This document shows, one piece after another, positions 40,515 to 50,317 of a stretch of DNA of 64,000 bases (positions are counted from its first letter, which is position 1; each line of letters begins with the position of its first letter). Source of the DNA: an uncultured Christensenella sp. (lineage in GTDB: Bacteria; Bacillota; Clostridia; Christensenellales; Pumilibacteraceae). The DNA is taken from contig CAJUGC010000003.1 in assembly GCA_910585955.1 (NCBI GenBank), forward strand, positions 124,001 through 188,000, in the 5' to 3' direction. Under the pieces are notes generated by a model, which was not told where the DNA came from, did not search any database, and saw only the letters and a program-made list of their open reading frames with translations. Both the position numbers and the translations under genes were made by a program.

Positions 40515-42404
40515 TTAAACTTTTGCTCCTTCGATCCTCTCGCGGTGCGCCTGAAGCTCGTAAAGCCGACTGTATTGCCCTTTCGTTTCGAGGAGCTTTT
40601 TATGCGTTCCCTGTTCGACTATCTCTCCGTGCGACAAAACGATTATGTTGTCCGCGTTTCGAATGGTGGAAAGTCTGTGCGCTACGATAAGCATGGTGCC
40701 GATGTTCATCATCTTTCCGAGAGAATCCTGTATCAGCGCTTCGCTTTCCGTATCGATGTTCGCCGTCGCTTCGTCGAGTATCATTACGGACGGCTTGTGA
40801 ACCACGGTACGCGCGAACGAAAGAAGCTGCCGTTGCCCTGCGGAAAAATTGTTGCCGCGCTCGCGCACGGGAGAATCGAGTCCTCCTTCGAGTTTATCTA
40901 TAAACGTCGATGCGTTCACATAATCGCAGGCACGACGCACTTCTTCGTCGGGTATATCGTCCCTGAGGACGATGTTGCTTCTTACCGTTCCCGAAAACAG
41001 AAATACGTCCTGAAGCATTTGCCCGAAGTGCTTGCGGAGCGATGCGATTTTTATCTTTTTTATATCTGTGCCGTCGATTAAAATCTGTCCTTTTTGAATG
41101 TCGTAATTGCGGCATATAAGCGAAAGTATCGTGGTCTTACCCGAGCCCGTCGCGCCTACGAAAGCCACGGTGTCGTTCGCATTCACCTTAAACGACACGC
41201 CCTTCAGCACCCATTCGCCATCGACATACGAAAACCATACGTCGCGAAATTCTATCTCGCCCCTAACGCTTTCGAGTTCTTCCGCGCCTTCTTCGTCAAC
41301 AACGGTAGGCTCCGTGTCCATAACGGTAAAGATCTTTTCCGCCGAAGCAAACGCCGACTGAAGCCAATTGAACTGCTCAGCGAGGCTCTGAATGGGATTG
41401 AAGAACTTGGAAATATACATATAGAACGTGACTATGATCTCGCTCGTCAGCGTCTGTCCGAGAAAAGACACATCGTCGATATAGCCCTTGCCGCCAAGAA
41501 ACAGCAGGCACAGCACTGAGGAAATATACAGCATATAGACGACGGGACGGAAAATGCCGAAAACGAAGATCTGACGCTGTTTGGCGGAAGCAAGTCTTAG
41601 GTTCTTTTCCGAAAACTCGCTCATCTTTTTGTCCTCGCGGTTGAATATCTGCGTGATCTTCATGCCCGAAAGGTTTTCGGAAAGGAACGTGTTGATATCG
41701 GTCGTGCCGTCCTTTACTTTTCTGTACGCTCTGCGCGAAAACTTCCTGAATACGACTGTAAACAGTACGACAAACGGCACGAAGCACAGCACCATCAGCG
41801 TAAGTTCGTAATTTATACAGAGCATGGCGACGAGAACGCCGACTATGACGAAACAGTTTTTTATAAGATTCACGAGAATGTTCGTGAACAGCATGGAAAT
41901 CGCGTTCGTGTCGTTCGTCACGCGCGTAACGAGCTTGCCTACGGGAATGGAATTCAGCTGCGCGTGAGAAAGGCTTTCGATGTGCGTAAACAGATCCTCT
42001 CTCAGACGCGAGAGGATTTTCTGTCCCGTTTTTTGCAACACTATCGCCTGAAAGTATGTACTCGCGAGCGATATAAGCAATATTCCGGCATAAACGCCGA
42101 CTATGATAAAGAGCCGCGTAAGAGCAAAATCTCCCTTTACCATACCTTCGATATATCCTATCAAAAGAGGCGAAACTATATCGTAAGCTATGGAAAACAC
42201 CATACACAGCCCGACGAAAACAAAACTCCCCGCATACGGCTTCGCATATTTCAAAAGTCGCTTTATGAGTTCTCCGTCCTTCATCGCACGGTCAAAACCT
42301 ATCGCTTCTTTTTTGTTCTTTATACAGGCATATGCAAAGACGAATATAACGGATAAAACGCCGAGAACCGCACCGATTACCAAAAGAGGATAAAATTCAC
42401 GCAT
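40515..42404 (-). CDS. ABC exporter half-transporter with canonical ATPase site
   Basis: 629 residues: about six membrane helices, then a nucleotide-binding domain with VGATGSGKTTIL (Walker A), NFSAGQRQLLSFAR (signature) and VMILDEATANID (Walker B with catalytic Glu). It pairs with the upstream gene (8-bp overlap) as the YheH/BmrD-like half of a heterodimeric exporter of drugs or lipids. A charged cytoplasmic lead-in (NKKEAIGFDRAMKDGELIKR) precedes the permease. Confidence 0.9.
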   Translation of the reverse strand: MREFYPLLVIGAVLGVLSVIFVFAYACIKNKKEAIGFDRAMKDGELIKRLLKYAKPYAGSFVFVGLCMVFSIAYDIVSPLLIGYIEGMVKGDFALTRLFIIVGVYAGILLISLASTYFQAIVLQKTGQKILSRLREDLFTHIESLSHAQLNSIPVGKLVTRVTNDTNAISMLFTNILVNLIKNCFVIVGVLVAMLCINYELTLMVLCFVPFVVLFTVVFRKFSRRAYRKVKDGTTDINTFLSENLSGMKITQIFNREDKKMSEFSEKNLRLASAKQRQIFVFGIFRPVVYMLYISSVLCLLFLGGKGYIDDVSFLGQTLTSEIIVTFYMYISKFFNPIQSLAEQFNWLQSAFASAEKIFTVMDTEPTVVDEEGAEELESVRGEIEFRDVWFSYVDGEWVLKGVSFKVNANDTVAFVGATGSGKTTILSLICRNYDIQKGQILIDGTDIKKIKIASLRKHFGQMLQDVFLFSGTVRSNIVLRDDIPDEEVRRACDYVNASTFIDKLEGGLDSPVRERGNNFSAGQRQLLSFARTVVHKPSVMILDEATANIDTESEALIQDSLGKMMNIGTMLIVAHRLSTIRNADNIIVLSHGEIVEQGTHKKLLETKGQYSRLYELQAHRERIEGAKV

Positions 42405-44256
42405 TTGTCTCCCCTCCCTCGTCCTCGAGTTTTTGGAGATCTACTGCTTTGCGATAGCTCGGGCAAGACCCGTATAGCTCGTCGTGCTTGCCGACAGCCG
42501 CAACTTTTCCTTCCTCCATAAATATTATCTTATCCATATCCTCGACCGTAGAAATACGATGAGCTATAAGAATGGTCGTCCGTCCCGCGCGAGTGCGCTT
42601 AAGCGCGGAAAGAATGTTCTTTTCGGTTTTCGTATCGACGGCGGATACCGAGTCGTCGAGTATGAGCACGGGAGCGTCTTTCATGAGCGCGCGGGCAATG
42701 GATATTCTTTGCTTCTGTCCGCCCGAAACGGTCACGCCGCGTTCGCCGAGTACCGTCGCATAGCCGTCCTTAAAGCCAGTTACGTTGTCGTGAACGTCGG
42801 CAAGTTTCGCCGCGTTTTCTACGCTTTCCGCGTCGTCGTCTCCGTCCGAAGCAAACGCAATATTGTTTGCTATCGTATCGCAGAAGAGGAAGTTGTCCTG
42901 AGGAACATATGCCGCGGCCTTTCTCACGGAATTTATAGTAAGCCCGTTCACGTCGTTGCCGTCTATGAACAGCGTCCCGTCTGGCACATTGTATGTGCGC
43001 AAGATAAGATCGACGACCGTGGTTTTCCCGGCTCCGGCTTTGCCGACAAGCCCGACGCTTTCGCCAGCCTCTATCGTAAACGACACATTTTCGAGCGCGT
43101 CGTACGAGCTCCCCGGATAACGGAACGTAAGATCTTTAAACTCTATTTTTCCCTTAGTATCCGAAAGTTCCTTTGCCCCGTCCCTGTCCACGACCGTCGG
43201 TTTCGAGTCCAACAGTTCGCCTATGCGAGAGAGCGAGGCTTTTCCTCGCGACGCCATTTCTATCAGTTGCGAAACCGCCATGACGGGCCAAACTATGGCC
43301 GTAAAGTATCCTATGTATTCGACAAGCCTCCCGGCGTCGAAATCACCCTTGTATACGAGATAGCCGCCGTAGCCGAGAATTATGCACACGACCGATTCCA
43401 CAAGCAGAGTAACCGTTATATTCAAAAGTACGGAAAGCTTGGTATAGGCGACGTTCGCGTCCTCGTTGTGCTTGTTGAGCCGTCTGAAAGCAAGCAGCTC
43501 CTTGAACTCCTTTACAAACGCTTTGACGACGGCTATGCCCGAAAAACTCTCCTGCGAAAAGTCCGACAGATCGGAAAACGCCGCCTGCCGCTCCTCCCAC
43601 TTTTTCATCATATATTTGCCGACTATTATGCCGCCGAACAAAAGGAGCGCCATGGGAATGAGAGAAAGAAGAGTGAGCAATATGTCCATCTGCCACATCT
43701 TCACTATCGTCAGTCCTCCGAGAAAAAGCGCGTCGCACACCATAAGTACGCCCGAGCCGAAGCAGTCCTGAACCGTTTCGAGGTCGTTGGTATACAGCGA
43801 CATGAGATTACCGACCTTGTTTACGGCATAGTATTCCTGCGAGAGAAATCTGCTCCTGTCAAACATTCTGTTGCGTATGTCTGTTTCGACTTTTATTCCC
43901 GCTCCGAAAAAACACACGCGCCACAAAAACCGCCCGACAACCATTACGAGGATTATAACTATCAAAGGCAGACAGATCCCGTCGAGAAGAAAATCCATGT
44001 CGAACGGCACAAGCCCGCCGTCTGTCTCGACAAATCCCGTATTCATTCCGTTTATTACCATGCGATAAAGCTCGGGCACTTTAAGTTGAAAATAATCGAC
44101 AAGCACAAGCGCGGCTATCCCTATAAGCAGAAGCCACGCATACTTTAGATAGTATCTGTTTATGTGTTTTCCGAATATCAAAAGTTTACCCTTTGTACGC
44201 CTTCCGCGCAATTTTCTTTCGGTTGCTATTCTACCATAATCGTCCTTTGTTGTCAA
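42397..44256 (-). CDS. ABC exporter half-transporter with degenerate ATPase site
   Basis: 619 residues: permease helices from about residue 40, then GLVGKAGAGKTTVVDL (Walker A), TVSGGQKQRISIARAL (signature) and LILDDSVSAVD. The catalytic Glu is replaced by Asp at position 535, the hallmark of the YheI/BmrC-type partner in asymmetric heterodimers, where only one site hydrolyses ATP efficiently. Translationally coupled to the canonical partner. Substrate cannot be told from sequence. Confidence 0.9.
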   Translation of the reverse strand: MTTKDDYGRIATERKLRGRRTKGKLLIFGKHINRYYLKYAWLLLIGIAALVLVDYFQLKVPELYRMVINGMNTGFVETDGGLVPFDMDFLLDGICLPLIVIILVMVVGRFLWRVCFFGAGIKVETDIRNRMFDRSRFLSQEYYAVNKVGNLMSLYTNDLETVQDCFGSGVLMVCDALFLGGLTIVKMWQMDILLTLLSLIPMALLLFGGIIVGKYMMKKWEERQAAFSDLSDFSQESFSGIAVVKAFVKEFKELLAFRRLNKHNEDANVAYTKLSVLLNITVTLLVESVVCIILGYGGYLVYKGDFDAGRLVEYIGYFTAIVWPVMAVSQLIEMASRGKASLSRIGELLDSKPTVVDRDGAKELSDTKGKIEFKDLTFRYPGSSYDALENVSFTIEAGESVGLVGKAGAGKTTVVDLILRTYNVPDGTLFIDGNDVNGLTINSVRKAAAYVPQDNFLFCDTIANNIAFASDGDDDAESVENAAKLADVHDNVTGFKDGYATVLGERGVTVSGGQKQRISIARALMKDAPVLILDDSVSAVDTKTEKNILSALKRTRAGRTTILIAHRISTVEDMDKIIFMEEGKVAAVGKHDELYGSCPSYRKAVDLQKLEDEGGETNA

Positions 44257-44293
44257 TATTTATCGGGCGCAATTTCGACATTCGGCGAGGAGC

Positions 44294-44336
44294 TTAAAAA
44301 CACGCCTCGAAAAGCGGTCAAACTTTTCAAGGCGCG
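44294..44336 (-). terminator. Terminator of the GH3 operon
   Basis: Minus-strand CGCCTTGAAAAG-tttgaccg-CTTTTCGAGGCG followed by TGTTTTT. Confidence 0.85.
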
Positions 44337-44363
44337 TTCCTTAGCTTTGTTTTATCGATAATT

Positions 44364-47330
44364 TCAGGTTTCTGTCTTTTTCTTGCCCTTCACAAATGTC
44401 AATACCGCCATGACCGTGCAAGCCGCCGCCGCAAGTCCGAATACGATCGTCAAGGTTATAAGCGTAGGTTCCCACCATGGAATAATACTTACGGTTTTAG
44501 CCGTAATGCCGCTTTCGGTTATATACGGGTTCATCGCCGAACTGTTTGCCGTGGTGTACAAGATTCTATGCGCCGCCTCGCGAAGCCAAGCGGCCATTGC
44601 AGGATCGTTTTTGTACGGATTCAATTGCGTTACATACGCTTCGCTCGTGCTGAGCCAGCAATCGTTACCGGCTTTAAGTCCGTTCGCTATGCGCATATAG
44701 CCCGTGCTCATCATCGACGCGTCGGTCACGACATGACCGTCGAAGCCCCACTCGTCTCTGAGCACCTCGGTAAGCAGAGCGCGAGACGCTCCCGTCCACT
44801 GACAGCCTATGCGATTGAAGGACGACATTATACCGTGCGCCTTGCCCTGCTGAACGGCGATCTCGAACGCCTCGAGATATATTTCGCGTATCGCCTGCTC
44901 TCCCGCAAACGTCGCAATACCTATGCGGTTTGTTTCCTGATCGTTTAAGGCGAAGTGCTTTACATACACATACATACCTTTCGATTGCGCGCCTAGAGTC
45001 TGCGCAGCCGCCATAGTCCCCGAAAGATAGGGGTCTTCGCTGTAGTACTCGTAATTTCTTCCCGCAAAGGCGTTTCGATGAATGTTCGTCGCCGGCGCGT
45101 ACCAGCCCGTAACTCCGAGCGCAAGTCCGTCCTCTCCTACCATTTCGCCCATTCTTCGCACCAGATCGGAATTCCATGTGCTTGCAAGCACGATCTCCGC
45201 GGGGAAGCCCATGCCGCTTTCGCCGCCGTACAGCTCGCCCGAAAGTCCGGCGGGACCGTCGTAATCGAGACAGTTGTCCTTATTTATCTTGGGAATGCCC
45301 GCAGTCTGATAACCCGCCGTGCCGGCAAGCTTCGCCATTTCCTCCCAGGTGAGGCTGTCGAGTATCTCCGTCCACACCTCGTCGTCATACGCAAGTCCGC
45401 GCGCGTCGATGAGAGTTTTGGTTACGGGTTTACCCATATCGGGCGCTTTCGTAACTGACGGATCTGTCTTGTACTCGTCCTTTAAATCGATCTTCATCTG
45501 CTCGGTGGGCGCAAGCGACGCGTAAGTCTCGGGATAGGTTGACTGCCAATCGGAACGCGAAAGCATCTTCTGCTCCAAACCGTAATATTCGAGCGACGCA
45601 TTGTCGAAACGATTGGTTATCTCATGCTGCGTTATTCCGTCCTTGGAATATGTCGTCGAATCGGTTTTCGGATTGTTCCACTTCCATGCGAAAGCCTTAT
45701 CGCCGCTCGAAGTCATGCCGTCGGCCGTCGTCTTTCCCTTTGCCGCGAGAATGTTGTCGAGTGCGTCGTGTACGTTTTTACCGCAAGCGAAGTAGTAGTC
45801 GCCCGCCTCGAGTATGTACGTCTTTGCCGTCTTTGCGTCATATGCGCGCAAATCTTCCTTGGAGACCGTAGCCGTCACGGTAACGGGAGAATCCGCCGGC
45901 AGGAGTTCGTCTGTCTTTGCAAACGCACACAGCTCTATAGCCGATTTTTCTATGCCGCCTTCGGTATACGGTGCTTGGAAGTAAAACTGAACAACCTCCT
46001 TGCCCGCAACCGTACCGATGTTTTTCACGTCGACGGAAAGCTCGAAAGACTTTTTGTCCGCGCTCTCCTTTGCCGTAAACGACGAGTACTCGAACTCTGT
46101 GTACGAAAGTCCGTACCCGAACGGGAATACGACTTCCTCATCGTAATTCCAACCGCCGACCGAATCGTATGTGCCCACAGTCGATTCGGCGCCGAATCTA
46201 TTGTATACGCAGTCCTCATAGCGCGTTTCGTAATAGCGATAGCCGACATATATACCCTCTTCTTCCACGAGATATTTAGTGCCGTTCGTAACGCCCGTAG
46301 CGCTCGCGAAAGTGTAGTTTCCGCTGTTCTTGACCGACGGCGCGGAGTTTGCGCTCGATGCGTAAGTATCCGTAAGTCTGCCCGACGGATTGACCTTTCC
46401 CGTAAGCAGCTTGCCGACGGCGGACATACCTTTTTGTCCGACGTTGCCCACCCAAAGGCAGGCGTCTATCGAATAATCGGCGACGCTAAGAAACCCGAGT
46501 TCCATCGGATTGGGAGAATTGACAAGCACGACGATCTTTTTTATACCGCCGCTCTTTCTAAGCGCACCGAGATTTTCGAACACGGCTTTCTCCTGATCTG
46601 TAAGGGCGAGCACGCTCGAATGGTTTTCGGCTGCCGTCGAATATTCGTTGTACGCGTTCGGATTGCCTTTGGGGTCGGAGCGCATATCCTGCGTATAGTC
46701 CGCGCCTTCGCCGCCCGTGCGGGCAAGCACGACTATCGCCGCGTCGGTGTAGTCACCGATAGCGCCGGACACTTTACCGTCCCAGCCGTATTCGTTTACG
46801 ATAAACTTTCCGCCCATGAGTCCCGGCACCGAACGGCGCTTACCCGAGTCGGAATACACCTTCCAAAGCTGTTCGTTCACCGAAAGTCCGGCGTCCGACA
46901 GAGAATCTTTGAGGTTCTTGCTTTTAGAGGAGTTGATCGCGCCCGAACCGCCGCCGCCGTAAATCATATCGACGGACGCAATGTTAAACGCGCTTACTCT
47001 GCTTCCCTCCGAAAGCGGAAGCGCGCCGTTGTTTTTCAAAAGTACGCTCCCTTCTTCCACAAGCCGCTCGCTGACAAGCGTCTGCTCGGCGGTTTTCTCT
47101 TCTTCCGAGGAAAATTCGCTTTTGAACTTCCCTTCCGTCTCGTCTCCCGGTTCCACCCTGTTTCCGTTTTCGTCGTAATATTCTATGTCCGTGCGCTTGC
47201 AGTTAAGATATCTGTCGACGATGACATAGTAGTATCTCGCAACAGAAGTACCGACGATAAGCGCTATGAACAGTACGGCAAGCACCGAAGCAAGCACCGT
47301 CCACAATATTTTTTTATTCTTCAATGTCAT
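44364..47330 (-). CDS. Membrane-anchored, domain-permuted GH3 glycoside hydrolase
   Basis: 988 residues. An N-terminal helix (ILWTVLASVLAVLFIALIVG) comes first, then the GH3 C-domain (VVLARTGGEGADYTQDM near 205), an FnIII-like domain (FPFGYGLSYTEFEYSSF onwards), and only then the GH3 TIM-barrel domain with YVKHFALNDQE and the nucleophile in GHVVTDASM (Asp870). A second membrane helix ends the chain. The catalytic residues look intact, so beta-glucosidase-type activity on the outer face is likely. The reversed order is known in some Clostridia GH3 proteins. Confidence 0.88.
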   Translation of the reverse strand: MTLKNKKILWTVLASVLAVLFIALIVGTSVARYYYVIVDRYLNCKRTDIEYYDENGNRVEPGDETEGKFKSEFSSEEEKTAEQTLVSERLVEEGSVLLKNNGALPLSEGSRVSAFNIASVDMIYGGGGSGAINSSKSKNLKDSLSDAGLSVNEQLWKVYSDSGKRRSVPGLMGGKFIVNEYGWDGKVSGAIGDYTDAAIVVLARTGGEGADYTQDMRSDPKGNPNAYNEYSTAAENHSSVLALTDQEKAVFENLGALRKSGGIKKIVVLVNSPNPMELGFLSVADYSIDACLWVGNVGQKGMSAVGKLLTGKVNPSGRLTDTYASSANSAPSVKNSGNYTFASATGVTNGTKYLVEEEGIYVGYRYYETRYEDCVYNRFGAESTVGTYDSVGGWNYDEEVVFPFGYGLSYTEFEYSSFTAKESADKKSFELSVDVKNIGTVAGKEVVQFYFQAPYTEGGIEKSAIELCAFAKTDELLPADSPVTVTATVSKEDLRAYDAKTAKTYILEAGDYYFACGKNVHDALDNILAAKGKTTADGMTSSGDKAFAWKWNNPKTDSTTYSKDGITQHEITNRFDNASLEYYGLEQKMLSRSDWQSTYPETYASLAPTEQMKIDLKDEYKTDPSVTKAPDMGKPVTKTLIDARGLAYDDEVWTEILDSLTWEEMAKLAGTAGYQTAGIPKINKDNCLDYDGPAGLSGELYGGESGMGFPAEIVLASTWNSDLVRRMGEMVGEDGLALGVTGWYAPATNIHRNAFAGRNYEYYSEDPYLSGTMAAAQTLGAQSKGMYVYVKHFALNDQETNRIGIATFAGEQAIREIYLEAFEIAVQQGKAHGIMSSFNRIGCQWTGASRALLTEVLRDEWGFDGHVVTDASMMSTGYMRIANGLKAGNDCWLSTSEAYVTQLNPYKNDPAMAAWLREAAHRILYTTANSSAMNPYITESGITAKTVSIIPWWEPTLITLTIVFGLAAAACTVMAVLTFVKGKKKTET

Positions 47331-47350
47331 TATGCCACATCCTAAAGCTA

Positions 47351-48820
47351 TCAGACAAGCGTGGGGTTGACTACGGTCACGTCCGAAGAGAACGAAATAT
47401 AGTCAAACTTGAAGTTCGTGATCTTCTGCTCTGCGCCCGCCTCGTTTTTCGGAAGCTCCTTCCAGGTTATCTCTATGACGTTGTCGCCCTTTTTGAGATC
47501 GACCGAGGTTTCAAATTCGACGAACTTGGATATGGACGAAAGCTCGCCCGTTACGGAAACTTCGACGCCGTTGACTTTAAGCGCGATATACTGACCGAGA
47601 TCGTAGCCCTTCTTATACGCAAGCATACAGAGCTTCATGGTCGCGCCGCTCACCTGCTCGGCGGAGTTTACCGTCATCTTCCAGACATTGCCGACCGTAC
47701 CGCAATACTGAAGATAGTTGCCGCCGCTCATCTTGGCGTCGTCCTTTAACATTGCCGAACTTGCCGACTGCGATTTCATTTTGCTGTAATCGCCCCATTC
47801 CGCCTCGACGTGTTCGCCCGCTTTTACCTCCGTCTTTTCGGGCGCGCCATGCCCCTCGCCCTTGACGGGAGCGGCAAAGCCCATTGCCGAAATAGTGGCG
47901 TCGAAAGTGATCGTATTGTTTTCGCCGAGCGTAACGATTGACGTGCAACCCGTGATCTCGAACGCTTCCATTCCGAGCAGCATATCGAACATATCCTTCA
48001 TGTCGTCGGGTACGAATCCCGCAAGTCCTTTAAGCGACTGAGGATCGAAAATATATGTATTGAGCGTTAGCCAGAAATCCTCGCCGTTTTTATCCCATAC
48101 GCCGGGGAAATCGAGAAACTTTCCAAGCATATTGTCTACGGTTGCACCCATGCCCGACTCCAAAAGCCCGCGAAGCGTATAATCGTTGTAGAACGTAAAA
48201 TTGATGTTTGCCTTCTGTTCCGCAAGCTCGATCGACCCGACCGCTCTGTACACGGGAACGGGATCGAACGCGTCCGGATCCGCCGCAACCGTTACGGGAA
48301 TTTCGACGCTCGCTTCGCCGACAGACACCGTTACTTTTTGATCGTTTGCGCACAGCGCGCGGGACGGCTTAAGTTTGTAGTCCGTGATTTCCGCCGTAGT
48401 TCCGTCGTTGTACGTTGCGCTCACCTTAAGCCCCGTCTTGTCGAAAGTCTCGCCTGCCGTATATTCGGTCTTGTTAGGTTCGGCCGCAATCTCCAACGAA
48501 GTCACTGCTTTCGCCGCCACGCTGATTTGCTGCGTCACGGTCTGCCCCTCGTAAGTAACGGTGATTTTCGTATCGGTAGTCTTAAGCTCGCCCATCGGCT
48601 CGTAAGTGTATTCCGTAACCTCTTCTTTTTCCTCTCCGTAAATCGCGGTAATGACCATTCCCGCGGGATCGAATTTCTGCCCCTCTATGTACTCGATTTT
48701 GGTAGGAGCAGTCGTCACCTCCAAACCGGTTACGGTCCTGCCGCAAGCCGCAAACGCGAGCGCCAGCATCATGACCGCCGCAGCGATAAGCGCTATCGCC
48801 GTCTTTCTCGTCTTCTTCAT
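47351..48820 (-). CDS. Lipoprotein with Ig-like (Big_3) domains and a carbohydrate-binding-like C-terminus
   Basis: 489 residues from the ATG at 48820, preceded by AGGAGG. The frame up to 48931 has no start support. A signal peptide ends at LAFAACG. Two Big_3-type repeats follow (TKIEYIEGQKFDPAGMVITA and NKTEYTAGETFDKTGLKVSA), then a unique domain and a C-terminal beta-sandwich with YIALKVNGVEVSV and LKKGDNVIEITW, like CBM6/35 modules. It lies 20 bp before the GH3 gene, so it probably captures the sugar substrate for it. Confidence 0.85.
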   Translation of the reverse strand: MKKTRKTAIALIAAAVMMLALAFAACGRTVTGLEVTTAPTKIEYIEGQKFDPAGMVITAIYGEEKEEVTEYTYEPMGELKTTDTKITVTYEGQTVTQQISVAAKAVTSLEIAAEPNKTEYTAGETFDKTGLKVSATYNDGTTAEITDYKLKPSRALCANDQKVTVSVGEASVEIPVTVAADPDAFDPVPVYRAVGSIELAEQKANINFTFYNDYTLRGLLESGMGATVDNMLGKFLDFPGVWDKNGEDFWLTLNTYIFDPQSLKGLAGFVPDDMKDMFDMLLGMEAFEITGCTSIVTLGENNTITFDATISAMGFAAPVKGEGHGAPEKTEVKAGEHVEAEWGDYSKMKSQSASSAMLKDDAKMSGGNYLQYCGTVGNVWKMTVNSAEQVSGATMKLCMLAYKKGYDLGQYIALKVNGVEVSVTGELSSISKFVEFETSVDLKKGDNVIEITWKELPKNEAGAEQKITNFKFDYISFSSDVTVVNPTLV

Positions 48821-48841
48821 TTTTGCCTCCTGAAAATATAA

Positions 48842-48897
48842 ATTTCCGCCACCCTTTGTGACGGAAACATTATAATAAAACCGATTCTGATTGTAAA
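48842..48897 (-). promoter_or_regulatory. Promoter and 5'-UTR hairpin of the lipoprotein-GH3 operon
   Basis: Minus-strand TTTACA, 17 bases, TATAAT (48897-48869), then TTTCCGTCAC-aaaggg-TGGCGGAAA in the untranslated leader. The hairpin sits before the ribosome site and may be an operator or mRNA stabiliser. Confidence 0.6.
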
Positions 48898-48944
48898 TGA
48901 CGACAGGCACGCTCCGTCGCCGAAGAGGCATACTTTGCTATAAT

Positions 48945-50309
48945 TTAATCGTTTGGATAAAAAGATTTCGGAAAAAGCACCGTAAGCACAAAACGCTCGT
49001 CCTTTGTTTCAATACGCATCGAGCCGTCGTATCTCTCGACAATATTGCGTATGCTTTTCAAACCGTAGCCGTGATTGGCTTTATCGCTTTTCGTAGTTGC
49101 GGGCATTCCTCTTTCCAGCTTTACGGCAAAAGGCGAATAGTTGGAGATGCGAACCATCGTCATCTCGTTTACTTTCCTCACTTCCACGTCCACCGTCTTC
49201 TTCTCCGCGTCGTCCACCATCATAAGACACTCTATCGCATTGTCGAGAGCGTTTCCGAAAAGCGAGTACAGATGCGCGGGCTCCATTGCGGCAAGACACT
49301 TTCCGTCGGCTATGCACGATATGCTTATTCCGTTTTTCGCACCCGATATACTTTTTTCGGCAAGCACTACGTCCAAAGTTTCGTTTCCCGTAAAGAATGC
49401 CGACTCGTACGTCTTTAGGCATTTGTCTATCTCTTCTTTACATACGCTATCGCTTTCTATGCTTCTTAAAAGATATTTCAAATCATGAAACTTTATATTC
49501 AGCTGTTCGATATTGCTTTTGCTCAGTTCGTAATGCCTCCTGTCCGCTTCCCACAGCCAATGTATTCGACGGTTATCCCGTTCCATGTCCCGTCGAAGAA
49601 TTCCTTCGAACAAAGTAAACAACGTGAGAATACAGATTATGAACGCCAGTCCGCACTCTATAAAGATCATCAGGGTCTGCCGCATACCCTGTATGCCCAT
49701 ATACGACAAACTCAATCCGCTGAAGATTATCATTACCAAAAGAACCATACCGAAAAAAACAAGCAGCCTTTTGTTTTCTATATCTACATGTTCCTTACCC
49801 TTAAGCTTTCTCGCGAACAAAAACCATATAGCAATATAGACAAGCCCCATGACGAGAAACCTAAGCGGAATATCGAAATGCGAATCCGAACCGAAAAACA
49901 AATAATACTGCATCAAAAAGTTGATCCTGTAAACTATGTGCTGTACGGAGTATCCGCACACGCCGCAAAACGCCGCGTCGATATAATTGGAATAAAAACA
50001 AAACCTCAGAGTCCCTATGCTCACGGCAAATACCGCTATTAAGTACAAGATAACTATTGTTCCCAAAAGCCCTACGGCGCCTATGTCTTCGAGATCCGAA
50101 ACTTCATAAAGCTTATATCCGAGCCAAACGACAAGTACGGAAAGTCCTCCGACGACGATAATGCTTCCCATAAGACGTACCCAAAACAGCGGCTTCTTTT
50201 TCATGTAAAAAGAAAACAGCAGCACGCTCGTGATAAGTTCGGCATAAAACATGAGACAACTGAAGACGATCGACGCTTCAGTCAGATCCCCGGCCCAATC
50301 AAACACCAT
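48945..50309 (-). CDS. AgrC/VirS-type sensor histidine kinase
   Basis: 454 residues. Six or so membrane helices fill the first 220 residues. A cytoplasmic helix carries the phospho-acceptor in IKFHDLKYLL (His275), followed by the GHKL ATPase with NALDNAIEC (N box) and GYGLKSIRNIVERYDG (G box). This is the natural-peptide-sensing kinase type paired with LytTR regulators. No peptide precursor gene was found beside it. Confidence 0.9.
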   Translation of the reverse strand: MVFDWAGDLTEASIVFSCLMFYAELITSVLLFSFYMKKKPLFWVRLMGSIIVVGGLSVLVVWLGYKLYEVSDLEDIGAVGLLGTIVILYLIAVFAVSIGTLRFCFYSNYIDAAFCGVCGYSVQHIVYRINFLMQYYLFFGSDSHFDIPLRFLVMGLVYIAIWFLFARKLKGKEHVDIENKRLLVFFGMVLLVMIIFSGLSLSYMGIQGMRQTLMIFIECGLAFIICILTLFTLFEGILRRDMERDNRRIHWLWEADRRHYELSKSNIEQLNIKFHDLKYLLRSIESDSVCKEEIDKCLKTYESAFFTGNETLDVVLAEKSISGAKNGISISCIADGKCLAAMEPAHLYSLFGNALDNAIECLMMVDDAEKKTVDVEVRKVNEMTMVRISNYSPFAVKLERGMPATTKSDKANHGYGLKSIRNIVERYDGSMRIETKDERFVLTVLFPKSFYPND

Positions 50310-50317
50310 TGTTCACC

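Noticed and set aside
42484..44148. A 554-codon plus-strand open frame opposite the ABC transporter gene
   Set aside because: It is a shadow of a clear ABC gene. Its translation is rich in Arg, His and Tyr, has no domain and no ribosome site.
45624..47345. A 573-codon plus-strand frame opposite the GH3 gene
   Set aside because: The minus strand encodes an intact GH3 enzyme with membrane helices. The antisense frame is stop-free through codon bias in this higher-GC host region.
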